64,000 bases of DNA from Flavobacteriales bacterium (lineage in GTDB: Bacteria > Bacteroidota > Bacteroidia > Flavobacteriales_F > PHOS-HE28). The notes under the pieces were generated by a model, which was not told the DNA's origin, ran no database searches, and saw only the letters and a list, made by a program, of their open reading frames with translations. This document shows, piece by piece, positions 45,122 to 52,486 of this stretch (the stretch's first letter is position 1; every line of letters begins with the position of its first letter). A program made the translations under genes and the position numbers. Where the stretch lies: NCBI GenBank assembly GCA_016710685.1, contig JADJVC010000006.1, positions 682,001 to 746,000 of the forward strand, given 5' to 3'.

Positions 45122-45529
45122 ATGGACCTTAAAGGCACCAAGCTCTACAGCATTCTCAATTTCAAGTGTCCATACTGCCACGAAGGCCAGTTCTTCGTGG
45201 CTCACCCGTACAACTTGCGCCGTGCCGGTGACCTGCTGGACAAATGCCCGAAATGCCAACGCCGTTACACCATTGAGCCGGGCTTTTACTACGGGGCCAT
45301 GTACGTGTCTTACGCCATGACCGTGGCGGTTGCCGTAAGCATCTGGGTGGCCATTTTAGTGCTCAATCCTGAAATGGACCTGGATTGGCAAGTGGGTTTG
45401 ATCGGTGCTGTGATGGTGCTCGGCGCACCGTTGTTCTATGCGCTCAGCAAGATCACATGGGCCAACATGTTCTTGGAGTACAAAGGGCCCAGCTCGGGTA
45501 CGGAGGAACAGCGCCAGCCCGAAGGTTGA
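45122..45529 (+). CDS. DUF983 membrane protein
   Basis: 135 residues. N-terminal zinc-ribbon-like pairs CPYC (about 16-19) and CPKC (about 41-44) followed by two membrane helices (about 60-80 and 90-108), the DUF983 layout. Function is unknown. In other bacteria it is often found near respiratory or cytochrome genes. GATCTTCG, a near-consensus -7 element, lies 4 bp before the ATG. Followed by the Crp/Fnr gene after 26 bp. Confidence 0.85.
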   Translation: MDLKGTKLYSILNFKCPYCHEGQFFVAHPYNLRRAGDLLDKCPKCQRRYTIEPGFYYGAMYVSYAMTVAVAVSIWVAILVLNPEMDLDWQVGLIGAVMVLGAPLFYALSKITWANMFLEYKGPSSGTEEQRQPEG

Positions 45530-45555
45530 TCCCTGCCCCGCTGTACATTGCGTGC

Positions 45556-46188
45556 ATGTTCACCGAACAGGCACTTAAGGAAGCGTTTGACAGCGTCGCC
45601 ACGCGGCGGTCGTTCCCCGTTGGCACGGTGATCATGAGCGTTGGGGACATCATCACGCAAATCCCCATTGTGGAAAAAGGCAGCTTGCGCATCTTGGCGC
45701 AGGATGAGGACGGTAAGGAGCGCTTTCTTTACCACATCATGCCGGGCGAGACGTGCTCGCTCTCGCTCACCTGTTGCGAAGCACGAAAGACCAGCGCCGT
45801 AATGGCCGTGGTGGAAGAAGAGGCTGAATTGCTGATGATCCCCGCGCGCTACGCTGACGAGTGGATGATGTACCCGGAGTGGCGCCGTTACGTGGGCGCG
45901 GCGCAGGCGCAACGCTTCGGTGAGCTGCTGGAGACCATTGAAAAGCTCGCCTTCAGCAAGCTTGACGAACAGCTATGGGATTACTTGGTTAAGCGTGTGC
46001 AGGCCACGGGCATCATCGTGTTGAAGGCCACGCACCAGGACATTGCGCAAGAGTTAGGTTCGCCGCGCGAAGTGGTTACGCGCTTGCTTCAACAATTACA
46101 AAGGCGAGGGCTCGTCTCCCTTTCGCGTGGGGAGATCGAGGTGCATCTCAATGCGGCCGGAAAGCAGTTTTCACAGGAAGGGGCGTAG
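45556..46188 (+). CDS. Crp/Fnr-family transcriptional regulator
   Basis: 210 residues from ATG 45556. N-terminal cyclic-nucleotide-binding-like beta-roll (about 15-115), dimer helix, and C-terminal winged helix (about 150-205). The recognition helix SPREVVTRLL has R-E-x3-R with the same spacing as CRP Arg180, Glu181 and Arg185, which read TGTGA half-sites. Cysteines are Cys67, Cys73 and Cys74 (GETCSLSLTCCEA) in the roll, not in the N-terminal FNR iron-sulfur pattern. The Arg/Ser cAMP-pocket pattern of CRP is not evident. It should control the neighbouring sulfur genes through the palindromes at 47479, 47511 and 50649. Its last 18 bp overlap trx on the other strand. Confidence 0.9.
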   Translation: MFTEQALKEAFDSVATRRSFPVGTVIMSVGDIITQIPIVEKGSLRILAQDEDGKERFLYHIMPGETCSLSLTCCEARKTSAVMAVVEEEAELLMIPARYADEWMMYPEWRRYVGAAQAQRFGELLETIEKLAFSKLDEQLWDYLVKRVQATGIIVLKATHQDIAQELGSPREVVTRLLQQLQRRGLVSLSRGEIEVHLNAAGKQFSQEGA

Positions 46189-46476
46189 CGCCTCTTGCAA
46201 TTGGGCGGAACCCAGCACACCGCTCTGTCGCCACACCACTTGGCCCTTTTTGAAGATGGCCAACGTGGGCACGCCGCGCACCTTGTAGGCTTGTGCGGCT
46301 GCGGGATTCTTGTCGATGTCGATCTTGATCACGACAGCTTTTTCGCCCACTTGGCTTTTGAATTCGTCGAGGATCGGCTTCATCGCTTTGCACGGCCCGC
46401 ACCATTCCGCGAAAAAGTCAACGACCACCGGCTTGTCACCGTTGATCAGTTCCTTGAAGCTTTGCTTTTCCGCCAT
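46171..46476 (-). CDS. Thioredoxin-family protein
   Basis: 101 residues from ATG 46476. Classical active site WCGPC (FFAEWCGPCKAMKPIL) and the cis-Pro region RGVPTLAIFKKG. Cytoplasmic; no signal peptide. Last gene of the five-gene minus unit from 47430, 2 bp after DUF2892. In this context it probably reduces persulfides on rhodanese or other partners. Confidence 0.93.
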   Translation of the reverse strand: MAEKQSFKELINGDKPVVVDFFAEWCGPCKAMKPILDEFKSQVGEKAVVIKIDIDKNPAAAQAYKVRGVPTLAIFKKGQVVWRQSGVLGSAQLQEALRPFL

Positions 46477-46478
46477 TG

Positions 46479-46715
46479 TCAATGCACTTCTTCGTAATTC
46501 ACTTCCTGAACACCTGTGGTGCTCGTTCGGTTCGGTGGCACGGTGGCGCAGCCCGAGGCACAGCATCCAAGGCCGAAGAGACCTTGGATGCTGAAAATCC
46601 CACCGGCCACGAATGCGATCCATTCCCCACTGGAAATGCCCGCCGCAAGAAAAGCACCGCCAATGACGAGCCTTAGCACACGCGCCAAATTCCAGTTTTG
46701 GAACAGGTTTTTCAT
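46479..46715 (-). CDS. DUF2892 (YgaP-like) membrane protein
   Basis: 78 residues with two hydrophobic helices (VLRLVIGGAFLAAGI, WIAFVAGGIFSIQGLFG) and a CCASGC cluster. DUF2892 is the membrane part of YgaP, a membrane rhodanese. Here it is a separate protein overlapping by 1 bp with the rhodanese gene, which suggests the two act together as a split YgaP. Confidence 0.85.
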   Translation of the reverse strand: MKNLFQNWNLARVLRLVIGGAFLAAGISSGEWIAFVAGGIFSIQGLFGLGCCASGCATVPPNRTSTTGVQEVNYEEVH

Positions 46716-47020
46716 CAGCTGTTCAGTACGCGGTCCAAGCTGGACCAGCCGCCGCCGTTGTGAGCGTCATATCCTTCGGCCTTCAAAATGGAAACAGCCT
46801 GGCCGCTCCGACCGCCGCTGAGGCAGCACGCGATGACCACCTTGTCCTTGGGCAACTTTTTAAGTTGTTGCTGAAGCTTGTCCAGTGGAATGTTGATGGC
46901 ACCCTTCACATGCCCACCGGCGAATTCACCCGTGGTGCGCACGTCCAGAAGCGTTGCGCCGTTCTTCCTAAGTTCTTTCAAGTCCACCTTGGGACCCATT
47001 CCGAAAAGTGATCGCAGCAT
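46715..47020 (-). CDS. Rhodanese-like sulfurtransferase
   Basis: 101 residues. Single rhodanese domain with TLLDVRTTGEFAGGH and active-site loop ACCLSGGRS carrying the catalytic Cys. It transfers sulfane sulfur. Encoded between DUF6132 (stop adjacent to this start) and DUF2892. Confidence 0.9.
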   Translation of the reverse strand: MLRSLFGMGPKVDLKELRKNGATLLDVRTTGEFAGGHVKGAINIPLDKLQQQLKKLPKDKVVIACCLSGGRSGQAVSILKAEGYDAHNGGGWSSLDRVLNS

Positions 47021-47230
47021 TTAGTTGGTGTTGGTTGGTTGTTCTTTTTTCTTCTCTTTCCTGACGGAATTCAGCAACAGTCCGCCCATGAACCCGCCGT
47101 AAAGTGTGCTATTGATGGGGCTGCCGGTTATGGAGCAGCCCGCCGTGCAGCCCCATTGGCTCCAATAGAACCAACCGGCAACTGCTCCGAGCACCACTCC
47201 GAATACTGTAAGCCAGAGGGTCTTGCTCAT
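47021..47230 (-). CDS. DUF6132 small membrane protein
   Basis: 69 residues. One membrane helix (about 5-22), then WGCTAGCSITGSPINSTLYG with two cysteines, and a second short hydrophobic stretch (GGFMGGLLLNSV) with a Lys-rich tail. This pattern matches the DUF6132 family as I know it from Bacteroidota sulfur clusters. Overlaps the upstream DUF2892 stop (ATGA). Confidence 0.75.
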   Translation of the reverse strand: MSKTLWLTVFGVVLGAVAGWFYWSQWGCTAGCSITGSPINSTLYGGFMGGLLLNSVRKEKKKEQPTNTN

Positions 47231-47430
47231 TGCTTTTTACACGTGCTGATGCCGAAAGGCAAGTACAACGGGCAAAAGCTCACGAAACTGGTGAGCACGA
47301 AAACCGCAGCCAGTACTAGCAGTATGATCGCCAACGTGCCATTGATCACGCCGGTGTATGCCAAAACGCCGATCAAAAGTGCCACGATGATCCGGACCGT
47401 GCGGTCCATGCCTCCCATATTCTGTTTCAT
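47227..47430 (-). CDS. DUF2892 (YgaP-like) membrane protein
   Basis: 67 residues from ATG 47430 (MKQNMGGMDRTVRIIVALLI). Two membrane helices, with CPLYLPFGISTCKK at the C-terminus. First gene of the minus-strand operon DUF2892-DUF6132-rhodanese-DUF2892-trx, starting 20 bp after a -7-like element. Confidence 0.85.
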   Translation of the reverse strand: MKQNMGGMDRTVRIIVALLIGVLAYTGVINGTLAIILLVLAAVFVLTSFVSFCPLYLPFGISTCKKQ

Positions 47431-47449
47431 GTTTTTCCGGTTGTTGCTG

Positions 47450-47494
47450 CAAAGGTCCGGTATCCGTTCGCATCGGACGGTGAGGATCATCACA
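47450..47494 (-). promoter_or_regulatory. Crp-type palindrome and promoter, DUF2892-trx operon
   Basis: GGTGA-GGATCA-TCACA at 47479-47494 (centre 47486.5) lies upstream of a -7-like GACCTTTG read on the minus strand at 47457-47450 (centre 47453.5). The centre distance is 33 bp, as at the two other sites. This would put the palindrome near -41, a class II activator position. Confidence 0.65.
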
Positions 47495-47510
47495 TACTTG
47501 CGCGATCCGG

Positions 47511-47555
47511 TGTGATGGATGTCACCTGCCGGGCCAACCATAATGCGTCCCTTTG
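47511..47555 (+). promoter_or_regulatory. Crp-type palindrome and promoter, peroxiredoxin gene
   Basis: TGTGA-TGGATG-TCACC at 47511-47526 (centre 47518.5) and -7-like TCCCTTTG at 47548-47555 (centre 47551.5); distance 33 bp. The -7 element lacks the TA, as expected of a promoter that needs an activator. Confidence 0.65.
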
Positions 47556-47581
47556 CACTGAACCTAAAAAACGACAAGAAA

Positions 47582-48229
47582 ATGGAAGGAACGAGCATGC
47601 CGCGAATTGGCGATAAAGCACCAGACTTCGAAGCCTTGACAACAACGGGCCCGTTGAAGTTCAGTGATTACATCAAAGGGGGGTGGGCCATTCTCTTTTC
47701 GCATCCGGCGGACTTCACGCCGGTATGCACTACGGAGCTTTCGGGCTTCGCGCAGGAAAAGAAATGGTTCGCGGAGCACAACACGAAGCTGATCGGGGAA
47801 AGCATCGACAGCATTCACAGCCATGTGGCCTGGGTGCAGAACGTGCGCGAGAAGACCGGCGTGTACATGGACTTCCCGATCATCGCGGACATTGACATGA
47901 AAGTAGCCAACCTCTATGGTATGTTGCACGAGAACGCGAGCAACACATCTGCGGTGCGGGCTGTTTTCTTCATCGACCCGAAGGGTATCATTCGCCTGAT
48001 CATGTACTACCCGCTGAACGTGGGGCGCAATATGGACGAGATCAAGCGCGTGTTGGAGGCGATGCAAATTGCAGATGCCAATCCCGGAACCGCCATGCCG
48101 CTGAACTGGAGAAAGGGAGACAAGGTGATCCTGTCCCCGCCCAGGACACTGAAGGATCTGGACGCGCGACTTGGGGAGAAGAATATCGAGCTGGTCGATT
48201 TCTATTTGGCGAAGAAGGAATTGGCCTGA
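47582..48229 (+). CDS. Peroxiredoxin, 1-Cys (Prx6) type
   Basis: 215 residues from ATG 47582; ATG 47597 (MPRIGDKAPDF) is an alternative start. Peroxidatic Cys in PADFTPVCTTELSGFA. The C-terminal extension after residue 150 (NIGR-like NVGRNMDEIKRVL, GDKVILSPP) matches the Prx6 group. Reduces peroxides and probably also acts on persulfide-derived oxidants. Divergent from the DUF2892-trx operon, sharing the region with two Crp-type palindromes. Confidence 0.9.
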   Translation: MEGTSMPRIGDKAPDFEALTTTGPLKFSDYIKGGWAILFSHPADFTPVCTTELSGFAQEKKWFAEHNTKLIGESIDSIHSHVAWVQNVREKTGVYMDFPIIADIDMKVANLYGMLHENASNTSAVRAVFFIDPKGIIRLIMYYPLNVGRNMDEIKRVLEAMQIADANPGTAMPLNWRKGDKVILSPPRTLKDLDARLGEKNIELVDFYLAKKELA

Positions 48230-48245
48230 GCGATCGCGCATAATG

Positions 48246-48273
48246 AAAAGGGCGGCCCACGGGCCGCCCTTTT
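48246..48273. terminator. Bidirectional terminator between prx and MBL/rhodanese
   Basis: AAAAGGGCGGCCC - AC - GGGCCGCCCTTTT, a 13-bp inverted repeat flanked by A and T runs on both sides. It serves the two convergent genes. Confidence 0.9.
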
Positions 48274-48295
48274 CTGTTATAAAGATCAGCGAGTG

Positions 48296-49708
48296 CTACT
48301 TCGCAAGCGTACTCGGGCAAACGAATTCCGTGGTAGCCAAATCCGTTTTCTTGATCGCTGCGAAGCCCCCGGCCACGTCCACGATGTTGTGGATTCCGCG
48401 TGCCTTCAACACCGAAGCTGCGATCATGCTGCGGTAGCCGCCCGCGCAATGCACGTAGTTCGTTTTGTCCTTGCTGAATTCGGCCATGTTATCGTTCAGG
48501 AACTGCAAGGATGCGTGTTTGGCATGCTCCAAATGTTCCGCTTCCCATTCGCTGGGCTTGCGCACGTCGATCACATTCAGCTTTTCAGCGTTCATGCGCT
48601 TGGCGAATTCTTCCGCTGAAATGCTCTCCAGGGAATCCGCATCGCGTCCGTCATTTTTCCATGCGGCGATACCGCCCTTCAAAAAGCCGAGCACATTGTC
48701 GTAGCCCACGCGGGCCAAGCGCGTTACCGTCTCGTCTTCGCTGCCTTCGTCGGTCACCACCACCAGCGGGTGCTTCACGTCAGGGATCATGCTGCCGACC
48801 CACGGCGCGAAATCGCCCTTCAGGCCGATGTTGATGCTGCGCGGAACGAAGCCGTCCTTGAAGGTCTGCGGTGCGCGGGTGTCCAGTACCAAGGCGCCTT
48901 CGCTTTCCACGATCAGTTCCACTTGGTCGGGCGACAAACCGCGCAAGCCTTTCTGTTTCACCGTTTCCAAGCTGGGGATCGTGCCCTTGTTCATGGCCAC
49001 GTTCTGCGGGAAATATGCCGGTGGCGGCAAAATTCCGTCGGTGACCTCTTTGACGAATTGTTCCTTGGTCGCTGCTTTCAGCGCGTAGTTCACCTTCTTC
49101 TGGTTGCCCAGCGTGTCCCAGGTCTCTTTGCTCATGTTCTTCCCGCAGGCGCTACCGGCACCGTGCGCGGGGTACACGATCACGTCGTCCGGAAGGGTCA
49201 TGATCTTGGTGTGCAACGAATCATACAAGTGCCCGGCGAGGTCTTCCATGGTGAGGCTGCCCATTTTCTGCGCGAGGTCTGGGCGGCCAACATCGCCGAT
49301 GAAGAGCGTGTCGCCGCTGAAGATGCAGTGCGGCTTTCCGTTCTCGTCCAGCAACAGGTAAGTGGTGCTTTCCATGGTGTGCCCCGGCGTGTGCAGCACT
49401 TTGATGGTGACGTTGCCGAGCTTCAATTCCTCGCCGTCCTTCGCAATGTGCGCGGCGAAGTCGGTCTTGGCATTCGGGCCATAGACGATGGTGGCGCCGG
49501 TGCGCTTGGCGAGGTCCACGTGGCCGCTCACGAAGTCCGCGTGGAAGTGCGTCTCCAGCACGTACTTGATCTTCGCACCGCTCTTCTCAGCGCGGTCGAT
49601 GTAGGGCTGTGATTCGCGCAGCGGATCAATAACGGCTGCTTCGCCGTTGCTCTCGATGTAGTAGGCCCCTTGTGCGAGGCATCCGGTGTAGATCTGTTCG
49701 ATTTTCAT
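48296..49708 (-). CDS. MBL-fold persulfide dioxygenase-like / double rhodanese fusion
   Basis: 470 residues. N-terminal metallo-beta-lactamase domain of ETHE1/Blh type (1-245) with metal motif ETHFHADFVSGH, HTPGHTMES and FSGDTLFIGDVGR. Two rhodanese domains follow (about 262-360 and 370-465). The first lacks a catalytic Cys (VVVTDEGSED at the active loop); the second has it (HCAGGYRS). ETHE1-type enzymes oxidise glutathione persulfide to sulfite, and the fused rhodanese handles the sulfane sulfur. Encoded 63 bp after tauE on the same strand, which suits sulfite export. Confidence 0.9.
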   Translation of the reverse strand: MKIEQIYTGCLAQGAYYIESNGEAAVIDPLRESQPYIDRAEKSGAKIKYVLETHFHADFVSGHVDLAKRTGATIVYGPNAKTDFAAHIAKDGEELKLGNVTIKVLHTPGHTMESTTYLLLDENGKPHCIFSGDTLFIGDVGRPDLAQKMGSLTMEDLAGHLYDSLHTKIMTLPDDVIVYPAHGAGSACGKNMSKETWDTLGNQKKVNYALKAATKEQFVKEVTDGILPPPAYFPQNVAMNKGTIPSLETVKQKGLRGLSPDQVELIVESEGALVLDTRAPQTFKDGFVPRSINIGLKGDFAPWVGSMIPDVKHPLVVVTDEGSEDETVTRLARVGYDNVLGFLKGGIAAWKNDGRDADSLESISAEEFAKRMNAEKLNVIDVRKPSEWEAEHLEHAKHASLQFLNDNMAEFSKDKTNYVHCAGGYRSMIAASVLKARGIHNIVDVAGGFAAIKKTDLATTEFVCPSTLAK

Positions 49709-49771
49709 TTTCTTCCTTTTTTGAGCGGGGCGGGAAATCTCCCGCCCGTGCGACTTTATGCCCTCGCCATT

Positions 49772-50575
49772 TCAGGCGAGCGCATAAAGTTCGCGAATGA
49801 TTATGTAAGTGCCCATGGCCAGCACGAACCAGCCGAACGCCGGTCGGAGTTTCGCATTGCCCATGCGCTTTGATAGTTGGCTCCCAAGAACGATGCCGAC
49901 CACGGCCAACCCCAGAAATGGCAGCAGGATCGTCGCATAGTCCGCCAAATGGACGTGCCGGTCGCCGAGAAAGCCGATGTAGGAGTTCACGGTGATGAGG
50001 AGCAGCGAAGTGCCCACGGCGCGCTTCATATCCATGCCCGCAAGCAGCACCAGCGAGGGCACGATGAGGAAGCCGCCGCCAGCGCCCAGCACGCCGGTGA
50101 GCAATCCTACGAGCAGGCCGATGAGCAGTAGCGAGGGCAGGTGCCGCTGGCCGTCCGGTTCCGGGGCCAGCGTCTTTTTTCCGCGGATCATGCTCCACGC
50201 CGAGAGCAACATAACGATGGCGAAGAGGCCGAGGATCGCGGTGCCTTTACTTACTTCCACCGAGCCAACATGCAGCAGGGGATCTGGCAACGCCGGCACC
50301 AACCAACGCCGGGTAATGAACACGCTGATGATGGAAGCCGCACCGAAAACGGCGGCCGTGCGCCACTCGATGTTCCCTTGCTTGTGGTGCGAGAAAATGC
50401 CCGCCGCGCTGGTGGTGCCCACAATGAAGAGCGACAGGCCAGTGGCCGTTACGGGATCTTGGCCGAACAAGTAAACGAGTATCGGCACAGTGAGGATGGA
50501 CCCGCCGCCGCCAAGCAGGCCGAGGGAAAGGCCCATCAGCACCGCGCCCGCATAGCCGAGAATTTCCAAGCTCAT
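49772..50575 (-). CDS. TauE/SafE family sulfite exporter-like protein
   Basis: 267 residues with about eight membrane helices in the TauE/SafE pattern (GLSLGLLGGGGSILTVPILVY, quoted in part; GVLGAGGGFLIVPSLVLL). Members export sulfite or sulfonates. It precedes the persulfide dioxygenase-like gene, so sulfite made there could leave the cell through it. A Crp-type palindrome lies upstream. Confidence 0.9.
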   Translation of the reverse strand: MSLEILGYAGAVLMGLSLGLLGGGGSILTVPILVYLFGQDPVTATGLSLFIVGTTSAAGIFSHHKQGNIEWRTAAVFGAASIISVFITRRWLVPALPDPLLHVGSVEVSKGTAILGLFAIVMLLSAWSMIRGKKTLAPEPDGQRHLPSLLLIGLLVGLLTGVLGAGGGFLIVPSLVLLAGMDMKRAVGTSLLLITVNSYIGFLGDRHVHLADYATILLPFLGLAVVGIVLGSQLSKRMGNAKLRPAFGWFVLAMGTYIIIRELYALA

Positions 50576-50619
50576 GCGGTCAGATGCCCGGAATTAGAAC
50601 GTTTCATTTCCATCGGCTG

Positions 50620-50664
50620 CAAAACTACCGCAGCGCGCATCGCCCAATGGTGACAACTATTACC
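50620..50664 (-). promoter_or_regulatory. Crp-type palindrome and promoter, tauE-MBL operon
   Basis: GGTAA-N6-TCACC on the minus strand (50649-50664, centre 50656.5) and -7 element TAGTTTTG at 50627-50620 (centre 50623.5), an exact TAnnTTTG; distance 33 bp. The operon start codon is 45 bp further downstream. Confidence 0.65.
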
Positions 50665-50687
50665 GGCAACGCTGGATCAGATGATCG

Positions 50688-51812
50688 CTATAGCGCCGCC
50701 AACAACGCCGGTCCGAACTCCTGCACCTGATAACGGCGAAGACCGGGCACTTGGGCAAGCTCCACTGCGTCGTGCGGCTTGGCGCGTGCAATGTCCATCA
50801 GCATTTGGTTGGCCGCGATGATGCCGGGGCGCAACTCGTGCGCGAGGGCCATTTTATCGCGGGCCGTTTTCAAGCGCTTCACCCGTTCTTCCAGCTCGGG
50901 ATCACGCGGGTAGCGTTTGGGCTTCTCCACGCGCGGCCATTGTTCCTTGGGCATTTCCATGCCGCGCTGCATGGCGTCCAAAATGTCGGGTGCGTATTTT
51001 TCCATGGCGGAAGGACCAACGCCTTTCACCTTCCCCAATTCCGCCGCGCTTTGCATCGGGCTTTTGGCCAGCTCCAGCAACACGTCATTCCCAAGCACCA
51101 TAAAGGCCGCACGGTCCAGCTTCGATGCTACGCCGGTGCGCCATTCATGCAATTCCTTCAGCACGGCCAGCTCTTTCGGACGCAAGGTCTTTGCGCCTTT
51201 CATCCGCAGGAAGCCCGGTGTGTCATCTTCTTTCGCATCAAAAGGCACTTCGGTAAGCAGGCCGAATTCTTCCTTGGCCCAATCCATGCGGCCCTTGGCC
51301 TTCAACTGAGCGGCCAATTCATCGCGCAGGGCGATCAAGTTGCGCGTGTCCATCGCGGCATAATTCAGCATGTCGCGGGTGAGCGGGCGCTTGCACCAGT
51401 CCGCTTTCTGGAAACGCTTGTCCAGCTGGATGTTGAAGTACTTCTTCATCAGCGAGGCCAGGCCCAGCTCCGGTTCGTTCACCAGCTCGGCGGCGATCAG
51501 CGTATCGAAAATGTTCCGCACGCGGAAACCGTACATGCGCTTCAACAAACGCAGGTCGAAGTCGGCATCGTGGATCACCGTTTCCATGCGGTCCGAGCCG
51601 AGTATCGCGCCCAGCCCTTCAACTTCCGTCAAGGCCATCGGGTCTAAAAGCCAAGTGTCCTTTCGGTTGGAAAGCTGGATCAATCCGATGCGCTCGTGGA
51701 AGCGGTGGAAACTGCTCGCCTCGGTATCCAACGCCAAGCAAGTCTCTTGGGCCAGATCGCCCATCAGCGCATGGAACGGGGCGGGGGTGGCGATCAACGG
51801 AGCTTCCTGCAT
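50688..51812 (-). CDS. Ribonuclease D-like 3'-5' exonuclease with HRDC domains
   Basis: 374 residues from ATG 51812 (MQEAPLIATP). An upstream frame extension would not resemble the family. DEDD motifs: LALDTEASSF, IHDADFDLRLL, and YAAMDTRNL with Tyr and Asp. An HRDC domain from about residue 205 (ELHEWRTGVASKLDRAAFMV, GVGPSAMEKY) and a second C-terminal helical domain. Involved in tRNA 3' processing in E. coli. Confidence 0.92.
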   Translation of the reverse strand: MQEAPLIATPAPFHALMGDLAQETCLALDTEASSFHRFHERIGLIQLSNRKDTWLLDPMALTEVEGLGAILGSDRMETVIHDADFDLRLLKRMYGFRVRNIFDTLIAAELVNEPELGLASLMKKYFNIQLDKRFQKADWCKRPLTRDMLNYAAMDTRNLIALRDELAAQLKAKGRMDWAKEEFGLLTEVPFDAKEDDTPGFLRMKGAKTLRPKELAVLKELHEWRTGVASKLDRAAFMVLGNDVLLELAKSPMQSAAELGKVKGVGPSAMEKYAPDILDAMQRGMEMPKEQWPRVEKPKRYPRDPELEERVKRLKTARDKMALAHELRPGIIAANQMLMDIARAKPHDAVELAQVPGLRRYQVQEFGPALLAAL

Positions 51813-52453
51813 CGGGGCTGCAAAGGAAGGGTATGCTGCGCCGTCGGGGGCGTTTTCCTTGCTGGGAAGGGGAGATGGGCGTGGTTCAAAGGCGAATTTT
51901 TGATTTTTCGAAATTGATAAGTAGATGAAAATCAATGCTTTGCAAAACGACATCAGCGCTCGTGGGTTTTTTCAGGAGATCCGATTTGGTGTCCATTAGC
52001 TTAGGGTGCGCTTCGCGAGTCCGCTGAGTGGAATTAGGATACAACTGAATTGAAGTTCACTTCATGCAGTTCCGCAATTCTGCGAAGCGGAATTATCAGC
52101 GTTCATCTGAGTTCATCAGCGGTTCACAAGGGGAGAGCGGAATTTGACCGCAGGTCGCATCTGTGTTCATCTGTGTAATCTGTGGACACCCCTTCGGAGA
52201 ACGGCATTCATCTGCGTAATCTGCGAAATCTGCGGTTCCCCCTTTCGGAGACCGGTATTCGACCGCAGGTCGCATCTGTGTAAATCGGTGGACACCTTTT
52301 CGGCAGTCGGCATTCATTCCGCGATGGCGGAACAGGTCCTGCGCAATCTGCGGCCTTCCCTTTCGGAGCCCGGAATTCGCGAGGGTTTATCAATATGTAC
52401 CTGCGGTTTTAGGAATCCTGATCTCCCTCAACTCACGCCAGCATCGTACCAGA
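51813..52453 (+). repeat. Gene-free spacer rich in tctgtg/tctgcg repeats
   Basis: No convincing gene. From 52095 to about 52360 there are words such as ATCTGTGTTCATCTGTGTAA, ATCTGCGTAATCTGCGAAAT and ATCTGTGTAAATCGGTGGAC, separated by CCCTTTCGGAGnCCGG boxes (near 52190, 52245, 52360). GACCGCAGGTCGCATCTGTG occurs twice (52147 and 52261). The rest shows nothing recognisable. Confidence 0.75.
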
Positions 52454-52461
52454 TAACTTTG
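52454..52461 (+). promoter_or_regulatory. -7 element TAACTTTG for gcvP
   Basis: Exact TAnnTTTG followed by CCCGCCC, 25 bp upstream of the gcvP ATG. Confidence 0.65.
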
Positions 52462-52486
52462 CCCGCCCAATCCAAACGGCCCACGC

